Below, in pieces: positions 24,135 to 33,589 of a DNA stretch of 64,000 nucleotides. Source of the DNA: G032773895 sp965248935 (GTDB taxonomy: Bacteria; Pseudomonadota; Gammaproteobacteria; Pseudomonadales; Cellvibrionaceae); NCBI GenBank assembly GCA_965248935.1, contig OZ252214.1:186001-250000 (forward strand), in the 5' to 3' direction. The translations under genes and the position numbers were made by a program. The first letter of the stretch is position 1; each line of letters starts with the position of its first letter. The notes under the pieces are model-generated. The model saw only the letters and a program-made list of their open reading frames with translations. It searched no databases and had not been told where the DNA came from.

Positions 24135-25032
24135 CTACGGCGCTATACGTTACAACTCATTCTGGGGTCAGCCAAGATTGAGAACAAGCATTGGGCTTTC
24201 TACCAACGACTTTGTCTCCCGCGATATTCGCTCTACAGGGGAACCTTTTTTTACGGGAGAATCTCGTGTTGCCGATATCTCTCTAGGGTATCAATTAAAG
24301 CGTTTAAGAGTAAAAAATTATTCTATAGAATTTAGATATACGGATATTGATACAACCCTAGATACCTCTGCCAGCATCACTGACGAAAAAGCCAAGAAAT
24401 ATACCCTAGCCTTTAATTATGACCTATTGAATGAAAAAAGACGGCAACTTTACATAGGCAATATAGCCCTTCATCAAGCGGATACCTATGAAAATGGTGG
24501 ATTTGACGGCACAGTCGATGAAACAGAAAGCTATTTCACCTACGACGTTACCATGCTGTCCTTTATGCATTTTCCGTTTACCCAAAAAGAAACACGCTGG
24601 CTGATCAAAAACTCTGGCCAATATGCCGGAGATGCCTTATCCAACCTAAACCAAATTAACCTTACTGGCCCATCCAAAACCAGAGCCTTTGGCGTGAATG
24701 GCCTACAATCCGATGATGGTATCTATATGGGAGTAGATTGGATATTTGGGTTTCCTAAACTGGGCGGTGCGCAACTCTTTGGCGAACCGATTAGCCATGT
24801 GTTTCAGCCGTATCTCTATATCAATGCCTCCTATGGTATAATACACCCGCTTATAGACGGTGATAAAGAGATTACCGGAGAACTTTCCAATATAGGAGCC
24901 GGGTTAAAAATACATCACAAACATTTTAGCGCCAATATTATGGGGTCTTCGGTGATCACAGATAATATAAAAGGGCTGCAAGATAAAACTCCCACATCAA
25001 GCTTTTACGCAGAACTGTCGTTCTCGTTTTAA
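24130..25032 (+). pseudogene. TpsB (ShlB/FhaC-type) outer-membrane transporter, C-terminal barrel only
   Basis: About 300 codons of beta strands typical of two-partner secretion transporters: RTSIGLSTNDFVSRDIRSTG, VADISLGYQLKRLRVKNYS, the conserved KTRAFGVNGLQSDDGIYMGV near the end, and a C-terminal Phe in YAELSFSF. The signal peptide, POTRA domains and first strands are missing, because IS66 sequence directly abuts at about 24130. In-frame starts upstream are inside IS66. No intact TpsA partner is in view. It should be non-functional. Confidence 0.8.
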
Positions 25033-25074
25033 CCTTGACGTCATAAAAATACGTATCAATAGAGGAAGTAATAG

Positions 25075-25305
25075 ATGTTAATTTTAACTCGACGAACAGG
25101 TGAGTCCATAATGGTAGGGGACGACGTGACTGTGACCGTTTTAGGTATAAAAGGCAATCAAGTACGGATTGGAATAGATGCACCCAAGGATGTGAGTGTC
25201 CATCGAGAAGAAATTTATCAAAGAATTCAAAATGAAAAGAGAGGAGAAGCCGTGCAATCAAAGAATACCTCAAGCCAAGCCTTTCCATCGGATTCAAATA
25301 AATGA
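25075..25305 (+). CDS. csrA: CsrA/RsmA-family RNA-binding regulator (paralogue)
   Basis: 76 residues: MLILTRRTGESIMVGDDVTV, then TVLGIKGNQVRIGIDAPKDVSVHREEIYQRI. The RNA-binding residues L4, R6, R7 and R44-region VHREEI are all present. CsrA dimers bind GGA motifs in mRNA leaders. The C-terminal Ser/Lys-rich tail of about 18 residues is longer than in classical CsrA. Placement in an IS-scarred accessory region next to unknown genes suggests a second copy and not the housekeeping gene by alaS. GAGGAAG precedes the ATG. Confidence 0.88.
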   Translation: MLILTRRTGESIMVGDDVTVTVLGIKGNQVRIGIDAPKDVSVHREEIYQRIQNEKRGEAVQSKNTSSQAFPSDSNK

Positions 25306-25391
25306 AATAGTATTTTTATTGTTTATGTTATATAAACCTAGAAACAAAGCAATGGTAATTAAAAGCCGGTATTAGAGTTTGGTGATTGTTA

Positions 25392-25631
25392 ATGAATGTA
25401 TTGGGTGTGATAGGAGCGGTTGCGGCCTCAGTCCAAATCAATAAAAATGGCATTGTGAAAGGTGCAGATAAAAATGGTAGAGTAACGTTGCGGGAAATTG
25501 GATGGAGAAATAATCAGTGTTATGTGCGCGATATTGACAATAACCGAACGGTATTAATCAAAAAAATGTCAAGTGGTTGGGTGTTGATCGATGAGGCTAA
25601 TGATGTAATTGGGAAAAATAATGAAAAATAA
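25392..25631 (+). CDS. Small unknown protein
   Basis: 79 residues from the ATG at 25392 (a TTG two codons earlier is possible). The start MNVLGVIGAVAASVQINKNG has a short hydrophobic stretch; the rest is beta-like (VTLREIGWRNNQCYVRDIDNN, GWVLIDEANDVIG). No family recognised. Its last codons overlap a possible ATG (25621) of the next gene, pointing to coupled translation. Confidence 0.5.
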   Translation: MNVLGVIGAVAASVQINKNGIVKGADKNGRVTLREIGWRNNQCYVRDIDNNRTVLIKKMSSGWVLIDEANDVIGKNNEK

Positions 25632-25642
25632 TTTACGTTCTT

Positions 25643-26179
25643 TTGTTTTCCTTTCTCGTGAGCTGTAGTAGTTCAATCGTAAAGAATGGCTACACAATCT
25701 TTTTTACACCCTCCCAAGGAATGGACCGTAATACGCTTGTCTCATTTATCGTTCTGTCTAATCTAGCCTTAGATGAGTGTATATTGACGTTATTAATTAA
25801 CGATTATCAGACAGAGAAGAATGATACAAGAACGTATTTTTATGAATATTTTTTAGCAAAGAGAATACAAGAGAAAAAATATATTCTCGCCTTTATAGAA
25901 GGTTCTAATCATCATTTAGATTTTTTATCAAGGAATAATACTGATTGGGCATCGGTTGCTAACCCCTTTTATGAATTGTTAGCCTATTACGCCAATACCA
26001 ACGATACCGCATTGGAAGTGTTGTTTAAGCTTTATCGCATCAGTGATGGAGCGGGTTTATCGACAGTGGATTTTGACTTATCGCAACAACATAGTCGAAA
26101 TCATAAACGATTTATGGATACAGCGGAAAAGCTCACTTTTTCAGTAGAAGATATTCAAATGATATTGGAGGAAGAATAG
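25643..26179 (+). CDS. Probable lipoprotein of unknown function, start disrupted
   Basis: 178 codons opening at a TTG with FSFLVSCSSS, which looks like the end of a lipoprotein signal with a Cys acceptor. A better start, the ATG at 25621 (MKNNLRS), is in another frame and overlaps the upstream gene; one inserted or deleted base between 25640 and 25650 would join it to the lipobox. Either a recent frameshift or a sequencing error is likely. The mature part is alpha-helical, with CILTLLINDYQTEK and ANPFYELLAYYANTNDTALE. GGAGGAAG at its end serves the next, decayed gene. A role as periplasmic partner of that gene is possible. Confidence 0.5.
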   Translation: MFSFLVSCSSSIVKNGYTIFFTPSQGMDRNTLVSFIVLSNLALDECILTLLINDYQTEKNDTRTYFYEYFLAKRIQEKKYILAFIEGSNHHLDFLSRNNTDWASVANPFYELLAYYANTNDTALEVLFKLYRISDGAGLSTVDFDLSQQHSRNHKRFMDTAEKLTFSVEDIQMILEEE

Positions 26180-26180
26180 C

Positions 26181-26470
26181 GTGGCTGGCAATATAACATT
26201 TATAAAAACACAGATAGGCAAAGGATCAAGGATGATGGGAAAGCTTAAATGGGATGGCTTGGAATACGATGTTGTAACCGGAGGGTACGACAAAGGAGCC
26301 GCATACTAGACGGTATGCGATGGTATGTATACCATTGACGCCCAAGTTTTCAACCTCTCGACATAGGTTTGATATTCATCCTGACGGAAATTTACTAGGG
26401 ACGAAGGGATGCTTGGGATACAGGCGGGAATATTAAGAAATTTTGGGATAAATGGGTTCGTACTTCTATG
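26181..26470 (+). pseudogene. Decayed Tlde1/DUF2778-like (L,D-transpeptidase fold) effector gene
   Basis: A GTG start with GGAGGAAG upstream gives a 42-codon frame containing GKLKWDGLEYDVVTGGYDKG and then a TAG. Readthrough continues DGMYTIDAQ in the same frame. A +1 shift gives FDIHPDGNLLGTKGCLG, which resembles the catalytic HPDG...GTxGC motif of DUF2778/Tlde1 peptidoglycan-acting effectors of type VI secretion. At least one nonsense mutation and one frameshift are present. Family assignment is by motif only. Confidence 0.45.
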
Positions 26471-26601
26471 AAAGCTAGGCCAACGTCTTTAATTGTATCT
26501 ACCAATATTGCGAAAAAAACATACAATCCTTAGCGGGTATAAAAGTACTAATGGGGTCGATATGTCAGATATTAAGCTAAAGAAATAGTTGAGTTGTTTA
26601 A

Positions 26602-26712
26602 ATGTACCCTTATGAATATGAGTTCGAGGTATTTTATTGTAAAGAATGGGAACATCAAGGCAAGATGTGCTGCGGTAGAACGCCAATGGAAACTCTACTT
26701 GATGTGTATTAG
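26602..26712 (+). mobile_element. IS481-like transposase C-terminal fragment
   Basis: 36 codons with EWEHQGKMCCGRTPMETLLD, the end motif of rve-type transposases (HQG...TPMETxLDG). Nothing of the rest remains in this orientation. Further sequence between 26471 and 26862 holds no gene. Confidence 0.55.
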
Positions 26713-26862
26713 TGTCATTACCAAGGGAGACTGTCGGACTAATTACCGAGCGACTTTGACGTAAACAGCATATCAGTTCACTTATTTATCAGCAATCCCG
26801 CGCACACCGCCAAGACTAATATCGAGTTCGAAGTTCGCATTCAATTGCAGAGCGACTTTCTG

Positions 26863-27113
26863 CTAGCCCAAATGAGGATGTTCAAGCGAGAAGTCCGCGA
26901 CGACTTTTTCTACATTTTCATCAGCACGATTTTGGTGAATCAGGTCTGGGTCAACTTGCCGCTTAAGTAAGTCGATACCGCCTTCTTGTATCAATTTGCG
27001 ATGACGATAAATTGTGTCACGAGATATCCCGCTAGCTTCGGCGACATTCCCCAACTTCTCTGCCAAGGCCAGTACGTCTAGTTTCTTCTGTACTTCAATG
27101 TCTTCTTTGCTGA
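26863..27113 (-). mobile_element. IS481-like transposase N-terminal fragment
   Basis: Codons for SKEDIEVQKKLDVLALAEKL, GNVAEASGISRDTIYRHRKL and VVADFSLEHPHLG form the helix-turn-helix start of an IS481-type transposase, ending at an in-frame TAG just before the expected Gln. The frame continues past the stop (QKVALQLNANFELDI) for a further 30 codons. It is fused in frame to the ISNCY transposase tail. Confidence 0.6.
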
Positions 27114-28190
27114 GCTTTGACGGCTCAACAACTTTTGATATTGCCAGGTGTCGCCCTGCGAAGTACGCAGTAAAACCGTTTTTACTCGTCTTCCTCACTT
27201 CGATTTTTTGCTTGGCTATCGAATGCTTGAGTGGTGATTCAATCAAGTAAAACTTGTTGCCATAACTACTTGTTGCTATAACTAAAGGTGTGGTCGTTTC
27301 TTATTTTGCGATACTCCTTTTGCACACAGACATCGTCAAGGTTTATATGCGCTGGCACAGCCGTAAATTCAGAATCTTGATTTTTGGCAATAACAGCCAC
27401 TTTCTGTAGCCAGAATTGAGGGATAAATACGTCCTATAAATAGCGATTAGCGCTATCCATGTCGTTAATATGGTTAAGTCTCAACTCAGGCACAAGACGG
27501 TTCTGGAAGGTATCAAACGAACGCTCAATACGCCCCTTACCTTGCCGTGAGCTAGCAAAGATGATTTCAATACCAAGCTCATCACAGGCACATTGCATCT
27601 GGAGAAAGTTACAGCGTTTCGGGCCGCCAAATATACCAGCCCTATCCACATACAGCGCCTTGAACAAGCCTTTTTTATCGATGTAACTACGCATCACTTT
27701 CAAACAGCCAGCAGTGGTTTCTGATTTAAAAAACTCCCCATGAATTTCACTGGTCGCATCATCAATTATGGCAATCAAGCAGGACTTTTTATCACCGAAC
27801 CAGCGATGCGGGCTACCGTCCATTTGCAGCAATAATCCAGGCGACCCCATGCGCTCACGCCTTTATACGTGCTTTGGCTCGTTTAACATGATGGATATCG
27901 TGTGCCCACGACCTAAGCGTTTCGCGCTTAACAGCAATACTCTCATTATTCTCAAGCAGCGCAGCATTGTTAATGGTGATTTTACTTTCAGCCACCTTAG
28001 CAATGATATCAACGGTAAGTTGGGCTTTGGAATCCATCATAATCATCCTCTGCGTTCCTCAAATGTTCAAAAAAAACAAATAAGAAACACTGATAAAATA
28101 GATCCGTCAATTTCCCTTAGTAATTAGCGATTACGACAGAATCGCTTGGTAATTAAGATACGACAAAGTCGCTTGGTGTTAATACATTAA
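27114..28190 (-). mobile_element. ISNCY-family element remnant with interrupted transposase
   Basis: From right to left: an end region at about 28073-28190 with two copies of a CGCTTGGT(A/G)-type motif, the transposase start (27855-28046, helix-turn-helix ITINNAALLENNESIAVKRE), a deletion, the DDE core (LLLQMDGSPHRWFGDKKSC, AIIDDATSEIHGEFF, DELGIEIIFASSRQGKGRIE), an amber codon at 27434-27436 after NRYL, then DVFIPQFWLQKVAVIAKN and a short duplication causing a frameshift near 27265. The last residues (TAYFAGRHLAISKVVEPSKL) are fused to the IS481 fragment. It cannot encode an active transposase. Confidence 0.75.
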
Positions 28191-28295
28191 CTTGTATTAG
28201 TTCCGACCTAACCTGACACTTCTACTTGCAAAGAAAAGAGTTACTCGTTTTGATAATGGTATTGAATCATAAATCAAAACAAAGGTAACTCCCTT

Positions 28296-28424
28296 ATGCT
28301 ACATACTACCAATCCCATCATTAAACACAAAGCCGGTTTGCTCAACCTTGCTGGAGAACTTGGAAACGTATCGAAAGCCTGTAAAGTTATGGGATTTCAC
28401 GCGATACGTTTTATCGCCCCATAA
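28296..28424 (+). mobile_element. IS transposase N-terminal fragment
   Basis: 42 codons: MLHTTNPIIKHKAGLLNLAG, then ELGNVSKACKVMG followed by an early stop. The GNVSKACKVMGVSRDTFYRY-type start is shared by IS481-like transposases. It ends 7 bp from the secF stop, so secF is the boundary of this IS-rich region. Confidence 0.6.
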
Positions 28425-28430
28425 AAACAA

Positions 28431-29354
28431 CTACAGTAAACTCTCCTGATCCGACCCTTCTTTTTCCACTTCAACAGAAATAAGGTCTTCCTTAGCAATC
28501 TTCAACCATATAAGAATATTAGCCGCTACATAAATAGAGGAGTAAGTACCAATGCCAATACCTAAGATTAATGCAGCAGCAAAGTTGTGAATCATTTCTC
28601 CACCGAAGAGAAATAATACAACCAAAACCAACAAGGTGGTAAAAGAGGTAATAATGGTTCGTCCAAGCGTTTGCGTTAAGGACACATTAATAATTTCAAC
28701 GGGTTCAAGCTTCCGTAGCATTCTGAAGTTTTCTCGAATCCGATCCGATACAACAATGGTATCGTTAAGGGAATAACCAATAACCGCCAATACCGCCGCC
28801 AATACGGTCAAATCAAAATCCATTTTCAGCAAAGAGAAAGCGCCTAATACAATAATAACATCGTGAACCAATGCCGCTACCGCGCCCAGTGAAAACTTAA
28901 TTTGGAAACGAATAGCAACGTATATCAGCACCACAACCAAAGCAACTAACATACCAATGCCTCCCATGTCACGAAGCTCTTCGCCAACCTGGGGGCCTAC
29001 ATACTCAATTCGTTTAATGTCAACAGGCTCTTCAACTTTTGAACTCAGATATTGAGCAACTTCATCCCCTAACTTAGAGTCGCTGGTTTGAATACGAACC
29101 AATACATCTCTGTCCGAGCCAAAGTTCACAACCACAGCCGTAGGATAGCCTCCCTCTTTAATATCGCGTCGAATCACTCCCAAATTGGCACTGTTTTCAT
29201 AACGCAGCTCCACTAGGGTTCCACCCGTAAAGTCCAAACCAAAATTTAATCCGTTAATAAATAAAGAACCAATGGACACTAGAATAAGAATAATGGAGGC
29301 GGTAGCAGCAATTTTCCGCTGCCCCATAAAATTTATTACTTTTTCATCAGACAT
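28431..29354 (-). CDS. secF: Protein translocase subunit SecF
   Basis: 307 residues, with TM1 at about 15-33, a periplasmic domain with NFGLDFTGGTLVELRY, then five further helices including the conserved ALVHDVIIVLGAFSLL, VIGYSLNDTIVVSDRIRENFR and the end RTIITSFTTLLVLVVLFLFGG. SecF works with SecD to pull preproteins out of SecYEG using the proton gradient. It starts 24 bp after the secD stop. Its downstream side is IS debris. Confidence 0.97.
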   Translation of the reverse strand: MSDEKVINFMGQRKIAATASIILILVSIGSLFINGLNFGLDFTGGTLVELRYENSANLGVIRRDIKEGGYPTAVVVNFGSDRDVLVRIQTSDSKLGDEVAQYLSSKVEEPVDIKRIEYVGPQVGEELRDMGGIGMLVALVVVLIYVAIRFQIKFSLGAVAALVHDVIIVLGAFSLLKMDFDLTVLAAVLAVIGYSLNDTIVVSDRIRENFRMLRKLEPVEIINVSLTQTLGRTIITSFTTLLVLVVLFLFGGEMIHNFAAALILGIGIGTYSSIYVAANILIWLKIAKEDLISVEVEKEGSDQESLL

Positions 29355-29378
29355 TTTTTCTATCTCTTATCAATTCTT

Positions 29379-31244
29379 TTATATCCAAAGTTTCTTCACG
29401 TTACGACCGCCATACATTAGGTTCACGATACTTCGCGTGCCCATTATTGCAGTAAACATAGAGGTTAAAATACCGATGCCTAAGGTGACAGCAAATCCTT
29501 TAATTGGGCCAGTTCCTACAGAGTAAAGAATAAGTGCCACGATTAAGGTGGTGATATTTGCATCGAGAATAGTGACAAAGGCTCTGTCAAAACCAGATTT
29601 AATCGCAGTTTGATTGGGCATACCCGCTTTTAACTCTTCTCGTATTCTGGAGAAAATTAAGACATTGGCATCTACAGCCATACCCACCGTTAATACAATT
29701 CCCGCGATACCAGGCAAGGTAAGTGTGGAGCCCGTCATAGACATCACGGATACCAGCAGAACCAAGTTAAACGCCAGTGCAATATTGGCGGCAAAACCAA
29801 ATGCACGGTAATAAACCAACATAAAGAGTAAAACTAAACCAAGGCCAACTTGAACTGACTTAATACCCACTTGAATGTTTTCTTTACCCAACGATGGACC
29901 AATGGTTCGCTCTTCAACAAACCCCATAGGCGCAGCCAAAGCACCCGCTCTTAAGAGCAACGCCAACTCAGACGCTTCTTCGGGGCTATCTAAACCTGTA
30001 ATTCTAAACTGCTTACCCAAACCACTTTGAATAGTCGCTAAGCTAATCACTTTTTTATCGGGAATTTGTTTAAACGTTCTCACTTCTTTCCCGTTTTCAT
30101 CTTCCGAATAAATAGTTTTCGTTTTATATTCGATAAAAAGGATTCCCATGCGACGACCAACATTTTTCCATGTTCGCTTATGCATAGCCGCCCCCCCCTG
30201 ACCATCAAGAGTGATGCTAACTTGAGGAAGGCCGGTATCTTGATCATAGGTCATCTGCGCGTTCGTCACTCTGTCGCCTTTTACAATCGGACGCTTTTCA
30301 AGGTTGGCCCCGCCAAACCGCGCTTGTGACTTTTCATTTTTATAAGGGAAATTTTCTTTTTGAGATACTCTTGCCTCTGGCAGAGCTTCTAACCTAAACT
30401 CTAAATTTGCGGTTTTGCCTAAGATATTTTTTGCTCTAGCCGTATCTTGAATGCCAGGTAATTCCACAACAATTCGGTTTCGTCCTTGACGCTGAACCAC
30501 AGGCTCAGAGATTTTTAATTCATCCACCCTATTACGCAACGTTGTTAAGTTTTGACTCACAGCGTAGTCTTCACGTTGACGAATATATGCATCGGTATAC
30601 ACCGCATCAATGATGAACTTTTCGTCTCGCTCTAGCTTTTGATAACTCAGCTCCGACATTTCATCTCGCAACAACTTAGTGACATTGATTCGAGCTTCAT
30701 CCGTTGGCGCAGTAATTTCTAAACCTAATTCTTTTTTTGTTATCGTAATGCCGCGAATGTTTTCTTTACGAACCAACTTTTTAAGTTGTCTAAAGCTACC
30801 ATCAACATCATCTCGAACAATCTTGTCTGTATCCACTTCTAATAAGAAATGCACACCTCCTGCCAAATCCAAGCCCAACTTCATTGGGGACCCGCCAATG
30901 CGGGTTAGCCACTCTGGAACCGTCGAAGCAAGGTTCACAGCAACAACAAAATCATCGCCTAAGGATTTTTGCACCGCCCCCTGCGCTTTAAGTTGGTCTT
31001 CGATGGAGTTCACTCGGATAGTCGCGCTGGAATCGGATACTGCACCACCGAAATGGGCAATGCCCTTGTCATCGAGAATTTTTTTCATGCGGTTGAGGAC
31101 GGCATCATCAATCTTCAGCAAAACAGATTGGCCAGAAACCTGAATCGCCGGGTCTGGCAAATAAATATTTGGCAAAGAGTAGAGAAACCCGACCACAACG
31201 ACAGTCAGGATAAGCAGGTATTTCCAAAGAGGATAACGATTCAT
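29379..31244 (-). CDS. secD: Protein translocase subunit SecD
   Basis: About 621 residues from the ATG at 31244 (MNRYPLWKYLLILTVV), preferred over an upstream in-frame start because it is the family N terminus and has GGA at good distance. One N-terminal helix, the P1 head region with MKLGLDLAGGVHFLLEVD, RQGRNRIVVELPGIQD, then the five-helix block LALLLRAGALAAP, ERTIGPSLGKENI, IVLTVGMAVDANVLIFSRIREE with the proton-pathway Asp. It forms the SecDF complex with the next gene. yajC, normally just upstream, is missing. Confidence 0.97.
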   Translation of the reverse strand: MNRYPLWKYLLILTVVVVGFLYSLPNIYLPDPAIQVSGQSVLLKIDDAVLNRMKKILDDKGIAHFGGAVSDSSATIRVNSIEDQLKAQGAVQKSLGDDFVVAVNLASTVPEWLTRIGGSPMKLGLDLAGGVHFLLEVDTDKIVRDDVDGSFRQLKKLVRKENIRGITITKKELGLEITAPTDEARINVTKLLRDEMSELSYQKLERDEKFIIDAVYTDAYIRQREDYAVSQNLTTLRNRVDELKISEPVVQRQGRNRIVVELPGIQDTARAKNILGKTANLEFRLEALPEARVSQKENFPYKNEKSQARFGGANLEKRPIVKGDRVTNAQMTYDQDTGLPQVSITLDGQGGAAMHKRTWKNVGRRMGILFIEYKTKTIYSEDENGKEVRTFKQIPDKKVISLATIQSGLGKQFRITGLDSPEEASELALLLRAGALAAPMGFVEERTIGPSLGKENIQVGIKSVQVGLGLVLLFMLVYYRAFGFAANIALAFNLVLLVSVMSMTGSTLTLPGIAGIVLTVGMAVDANVLIFSRIREELKAGMPNQTAIKSGFDRAFVTILDANITTLIVALILYSVGTGPIKGFAVTLGIGILTSMFTAIMGTRSIVNLMYGGRNVKKLWI

Positions 31245-31411
31245 GATAGGTCCAACGTATCTGCCCAAGCAGTAGTTCTGTTTATTGTATTCATTCAGTA
31301 GTTTATCGAAGGATGCCCCCCACCCTTCGCAAGGTGGCCGATTATAACGGCTTTTAGGGTAATGCGGGTGACAACCTCGATTTCAACGGTAACTTATTCA
31401 CAGTTAAGCCT

Positions 31412-32530
31412 TTATTGAGCAAAAGTTGGTCGAATTAAGCTTCTTTGATCATAAAATGCAGCGACATAAGCTGCTAGGCTGCCCTGCTCAATCGCATCTC
31501 GAAGCTCTTTCATCACGATTTGATAATGGCGAAGATTATGAATGGTATTCAATTGTGCCCCCAATATCTCACCACATTTATCTAAATGATGGAGATAAGC
31601 ACGGCTGAAATGGCCACACGTATAACAATCACAGAGTTCATCCAACGGGCGAGTATCGTGCCTATGTGACGCATTGCGAATTTTTACTACGCCTGTTGAA
31701 GTGAACAGGTGACCGTTGCGAGCATTTCTTGTGGGCATCACGCAATCAAACATATCTATGCCACGACAGACGGCCTCAACAATATCTTCTGGCTTGCCCA
31801 CGCCCATAAGATAACGGGGCGCTTCAACCGGCATTTCGCAGGAGAGGTGATCGAGGATACGGATCATATCCTCTTTCGGCTCTCCTACCGACAGGCCCCC
31901 AATAGCATAGCCATCAAAGCCGATATCCACTAAACCTTGTAATGATTCTGAACGCAAGCTTTCATGCATCCCCCCTTGAACAATGCCAAATAAAGCATTG
32001 GGGTTCCCTTCGTGGGCCGCTTTCGAACGTATAGCCCAACGCAGAGAAAGCGCCATGGAGTGACGAGCTTCGGTTAGGGTTGCCGGGTACGGGGTACACT
32101 CATCAAAGATCATAACAATATCCGAGCCTAGGTCCCGTTGAACCTGCATCGCTTTTTCTGGGTCAAGAAATACTTTACTACCATCAATAGGAGAGCGAAA
32201 ACTCACGCCTTCCTCAGTGATTTTACGTAAATCTCCTAAGCTAAAGACTTGGAAGCCCCCAGAATCAGTCAGTATCGGCCCTTGCCATTGGGTAAAGTCG
32301 TGCAGGTCGCCATGCGCTTTGATAACCTCAGTGCCAGGGCGCAACATCAAATGGAAGGTATTCCCCAGTATAATCTCGGCACCTATATCTTGAATATCTC
32401 TAGGCAGCATCCCCTTTACTGTTCCGTAGGTCCCTACAGGCATAAACGCAGGGGTCTGAACGGTACCGCGATCAAATATAAGCGCGCCGAGACGCGCTTT
32501 TCCATCCGTTGTTTTTACATCAAATTTCAT
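31412..32530 (-). CDS. tgt: tRNA-guanine transglycosylase
   Basis: 372 residues. It swaps guanine-34 of tRNA-Asp, Asn, His and Tyr for preQ1. Visible are GTVKGMLPRDIQDIGAEIIL, the nucleophile region LTDSGGFQVFSLGDLRKITE, EPKEDMIRILDHL, MFDCVMPTRNARNGHLFTS (second catalytic Asp in FDCV) and the zinc site CDCYTCGHFSRAYLHHL. Length is standard. Its start overlaps the queA end by 11 bp, so the pair is an operon. A 167-bp gap separates it from the chosen secD start. Confidence 0.98.
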   Translation of the reverse strand: MKFDVKTTDGKARLGALIFDRGTVQTPAFMPVGTYGTVKGMLPRDIQDIGAEIILGNTFHLMLRPGTEVIKAHGDLHDFTQWQGPILTDSGGFQVFSLGDLRKITEEGVSFRSPIDGSKVFLDPEKAMQVQRDLGSDIVMIFDECTPYPATLTEARHSMALSLRWAIRSKAAHEGNPNALFGIVQGGMHESLRSESLQGLVDIGFDGYAIGGLSVGEPKEDMIRILDHLSCEMPVEAPRYLMGVGKPEDIVEAVCRGIDMFDCVMPTRNARNGHLFTSTGVVKIRNASHRHDTRPLDELCDCYTCGHFSRAYLHHLDKCGEILGAQLNTIHNLRHYQIVMKELRDAIEQGSLAAYVAAFYDQRSLIRPTFAQ

Positions 32531-33584
32531 CGGTGCCTACAATTTCTTGGTTTGCTACTGTGTTCTTATTAATAAACATCGCATCTCCATAACTGAAAAA
32601 CCGATATTCTTTTTCTACCGCCTCTTTATAGGCTTGCATAGTATTGTGATAACCCGCAAAAGCGGAAACCAACATAAGCAGTGTGGATTCTGGGAGGTGA
32701 AAATTGGTTAGTAAACAGTCCACCACCTTATATTCGTAGCTGGGGTAAATAAATATATTTGTCTCCCCTTGGTAGGGACGAATTTCTCCCGAATTAGAGG
32801 CTGTTTCCAAGCAGCGCACGCTGGTTGTCCCTACGGCAATAACCCTCTTCCCAGACGCTTTTGTCTCTTTTACCAATGCGCACACTTCAGGGGAAAGCTC
32901 CATCACTTCGGAGTGCATGTGATGGTCACGAATATTATCCACCCTAACAGGCTGAAAAGTACCTGCGCCAACGTGCAAGGTCACAAATGCTTGCTTGACC
33001 CCTTTTTGCTTTAGTTGCTCTAGTAGTTCATCGTCAAAATGTAAGCCTGCTGTGGGCGCCGCAACGGCTCCCTGCTTCTTGCTATAAACTGTTTGATAAC
33101 GTTCTCTATCTTCGGCCAAATCCTCCCTATCAATATAGGGAGGCAATGGCATATGCCCAATATTTTCCAGCACTTCTAAAGCCGATTTCTCCTCGGGAAA
33201 TTTCAAATGAAAAAGGGTTTTACTGCGCCCTATCACTTGAACTATTGTTTGGTCTTCAAGGTGTATTTCAGTTCCCGGCTTGGGCGAGCGGCTTGAACGA
33301 ATATGAGCCAAAACTTCTTGAGAGTTGATTACCCGCTCCACCAAAACCTCTAGCTGGCCTCCGGTGGGCTTGGAGCCATACACCCTAGCAGGAATCACTC
33401 TGGTATCGTTAAAAACCAGCAAATCTCCAGGCTCAACAAGCTGGAGAAGATCCACAAAATTGCGATGTGAAATCGCCCCGCTCTCGCCATTCAATTGTAA
33501 AAGGCGACTCCCCGTACGGTTAGCCGTGGGGGTTTTAGCAATCAGAGGCTCGGGAAGCTCGTAGTAAAAATCTTGACGGCGCAT
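32520..33584 (-). CDS. queA: S-adenosylmethionine:tRNA ribosyltransferase-isomerase
   Basis: 354 residues. It converts preQ1 on tRNA to epoxyqueuosine using the ribosyl part of SAM. Typical segments are MRRQDFYYELPEPLIAKTP, LVFNDTRVIPARVYGSK, AAPTAGLHFDDELLEQL, LHVGAGTFQPVRVDNI, and YPSYEYKVVDCLLTNFHLPESTLLMLVSAFAG. All family blocks are present. First gene of the queA-tgt unit; overlaps tgt by 11 bp. It starts 5 bp from the sufE stop. Confidence 0.98.
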   Translation of the reverse strand: MRRQDFYYELPEPLIAKTPTANRTGSRLLQLNGESGAISHRNFVDLLQLVEPGDLLVFNDTRVIPARVYGSKPTGGQLEVLVERVINSQEVLAHIRSSRSPKPGTEIHLEDQTIVQVIGRSKTLFHLKFPEEKSALEVLENIGHMPLPPYIDREDLAEDRERYQTVYSKKQGAVAAPTAGLHFDDELLEQLKQKGVKQAFVTLHVGAGTFQPVRVDNIRDHHMHSEVMELSPEVCALVKETKASGKRVIAVGTTSVRCLETASNSGEIRPYQGETNIFIYPSYEYKVVDCLLTNFHLPESTLLMLVSAFAGYHNTMQAYKEAVEKEYRFFSYGDAMFINKNTVANQEIVGTDEI

Positions 33585-33589
33585 AGAAA

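Noticed and set aside
32769..33564. Plus-strand frames within queA
   Set aside because: Antisense shadows of a strongly conserved gene.
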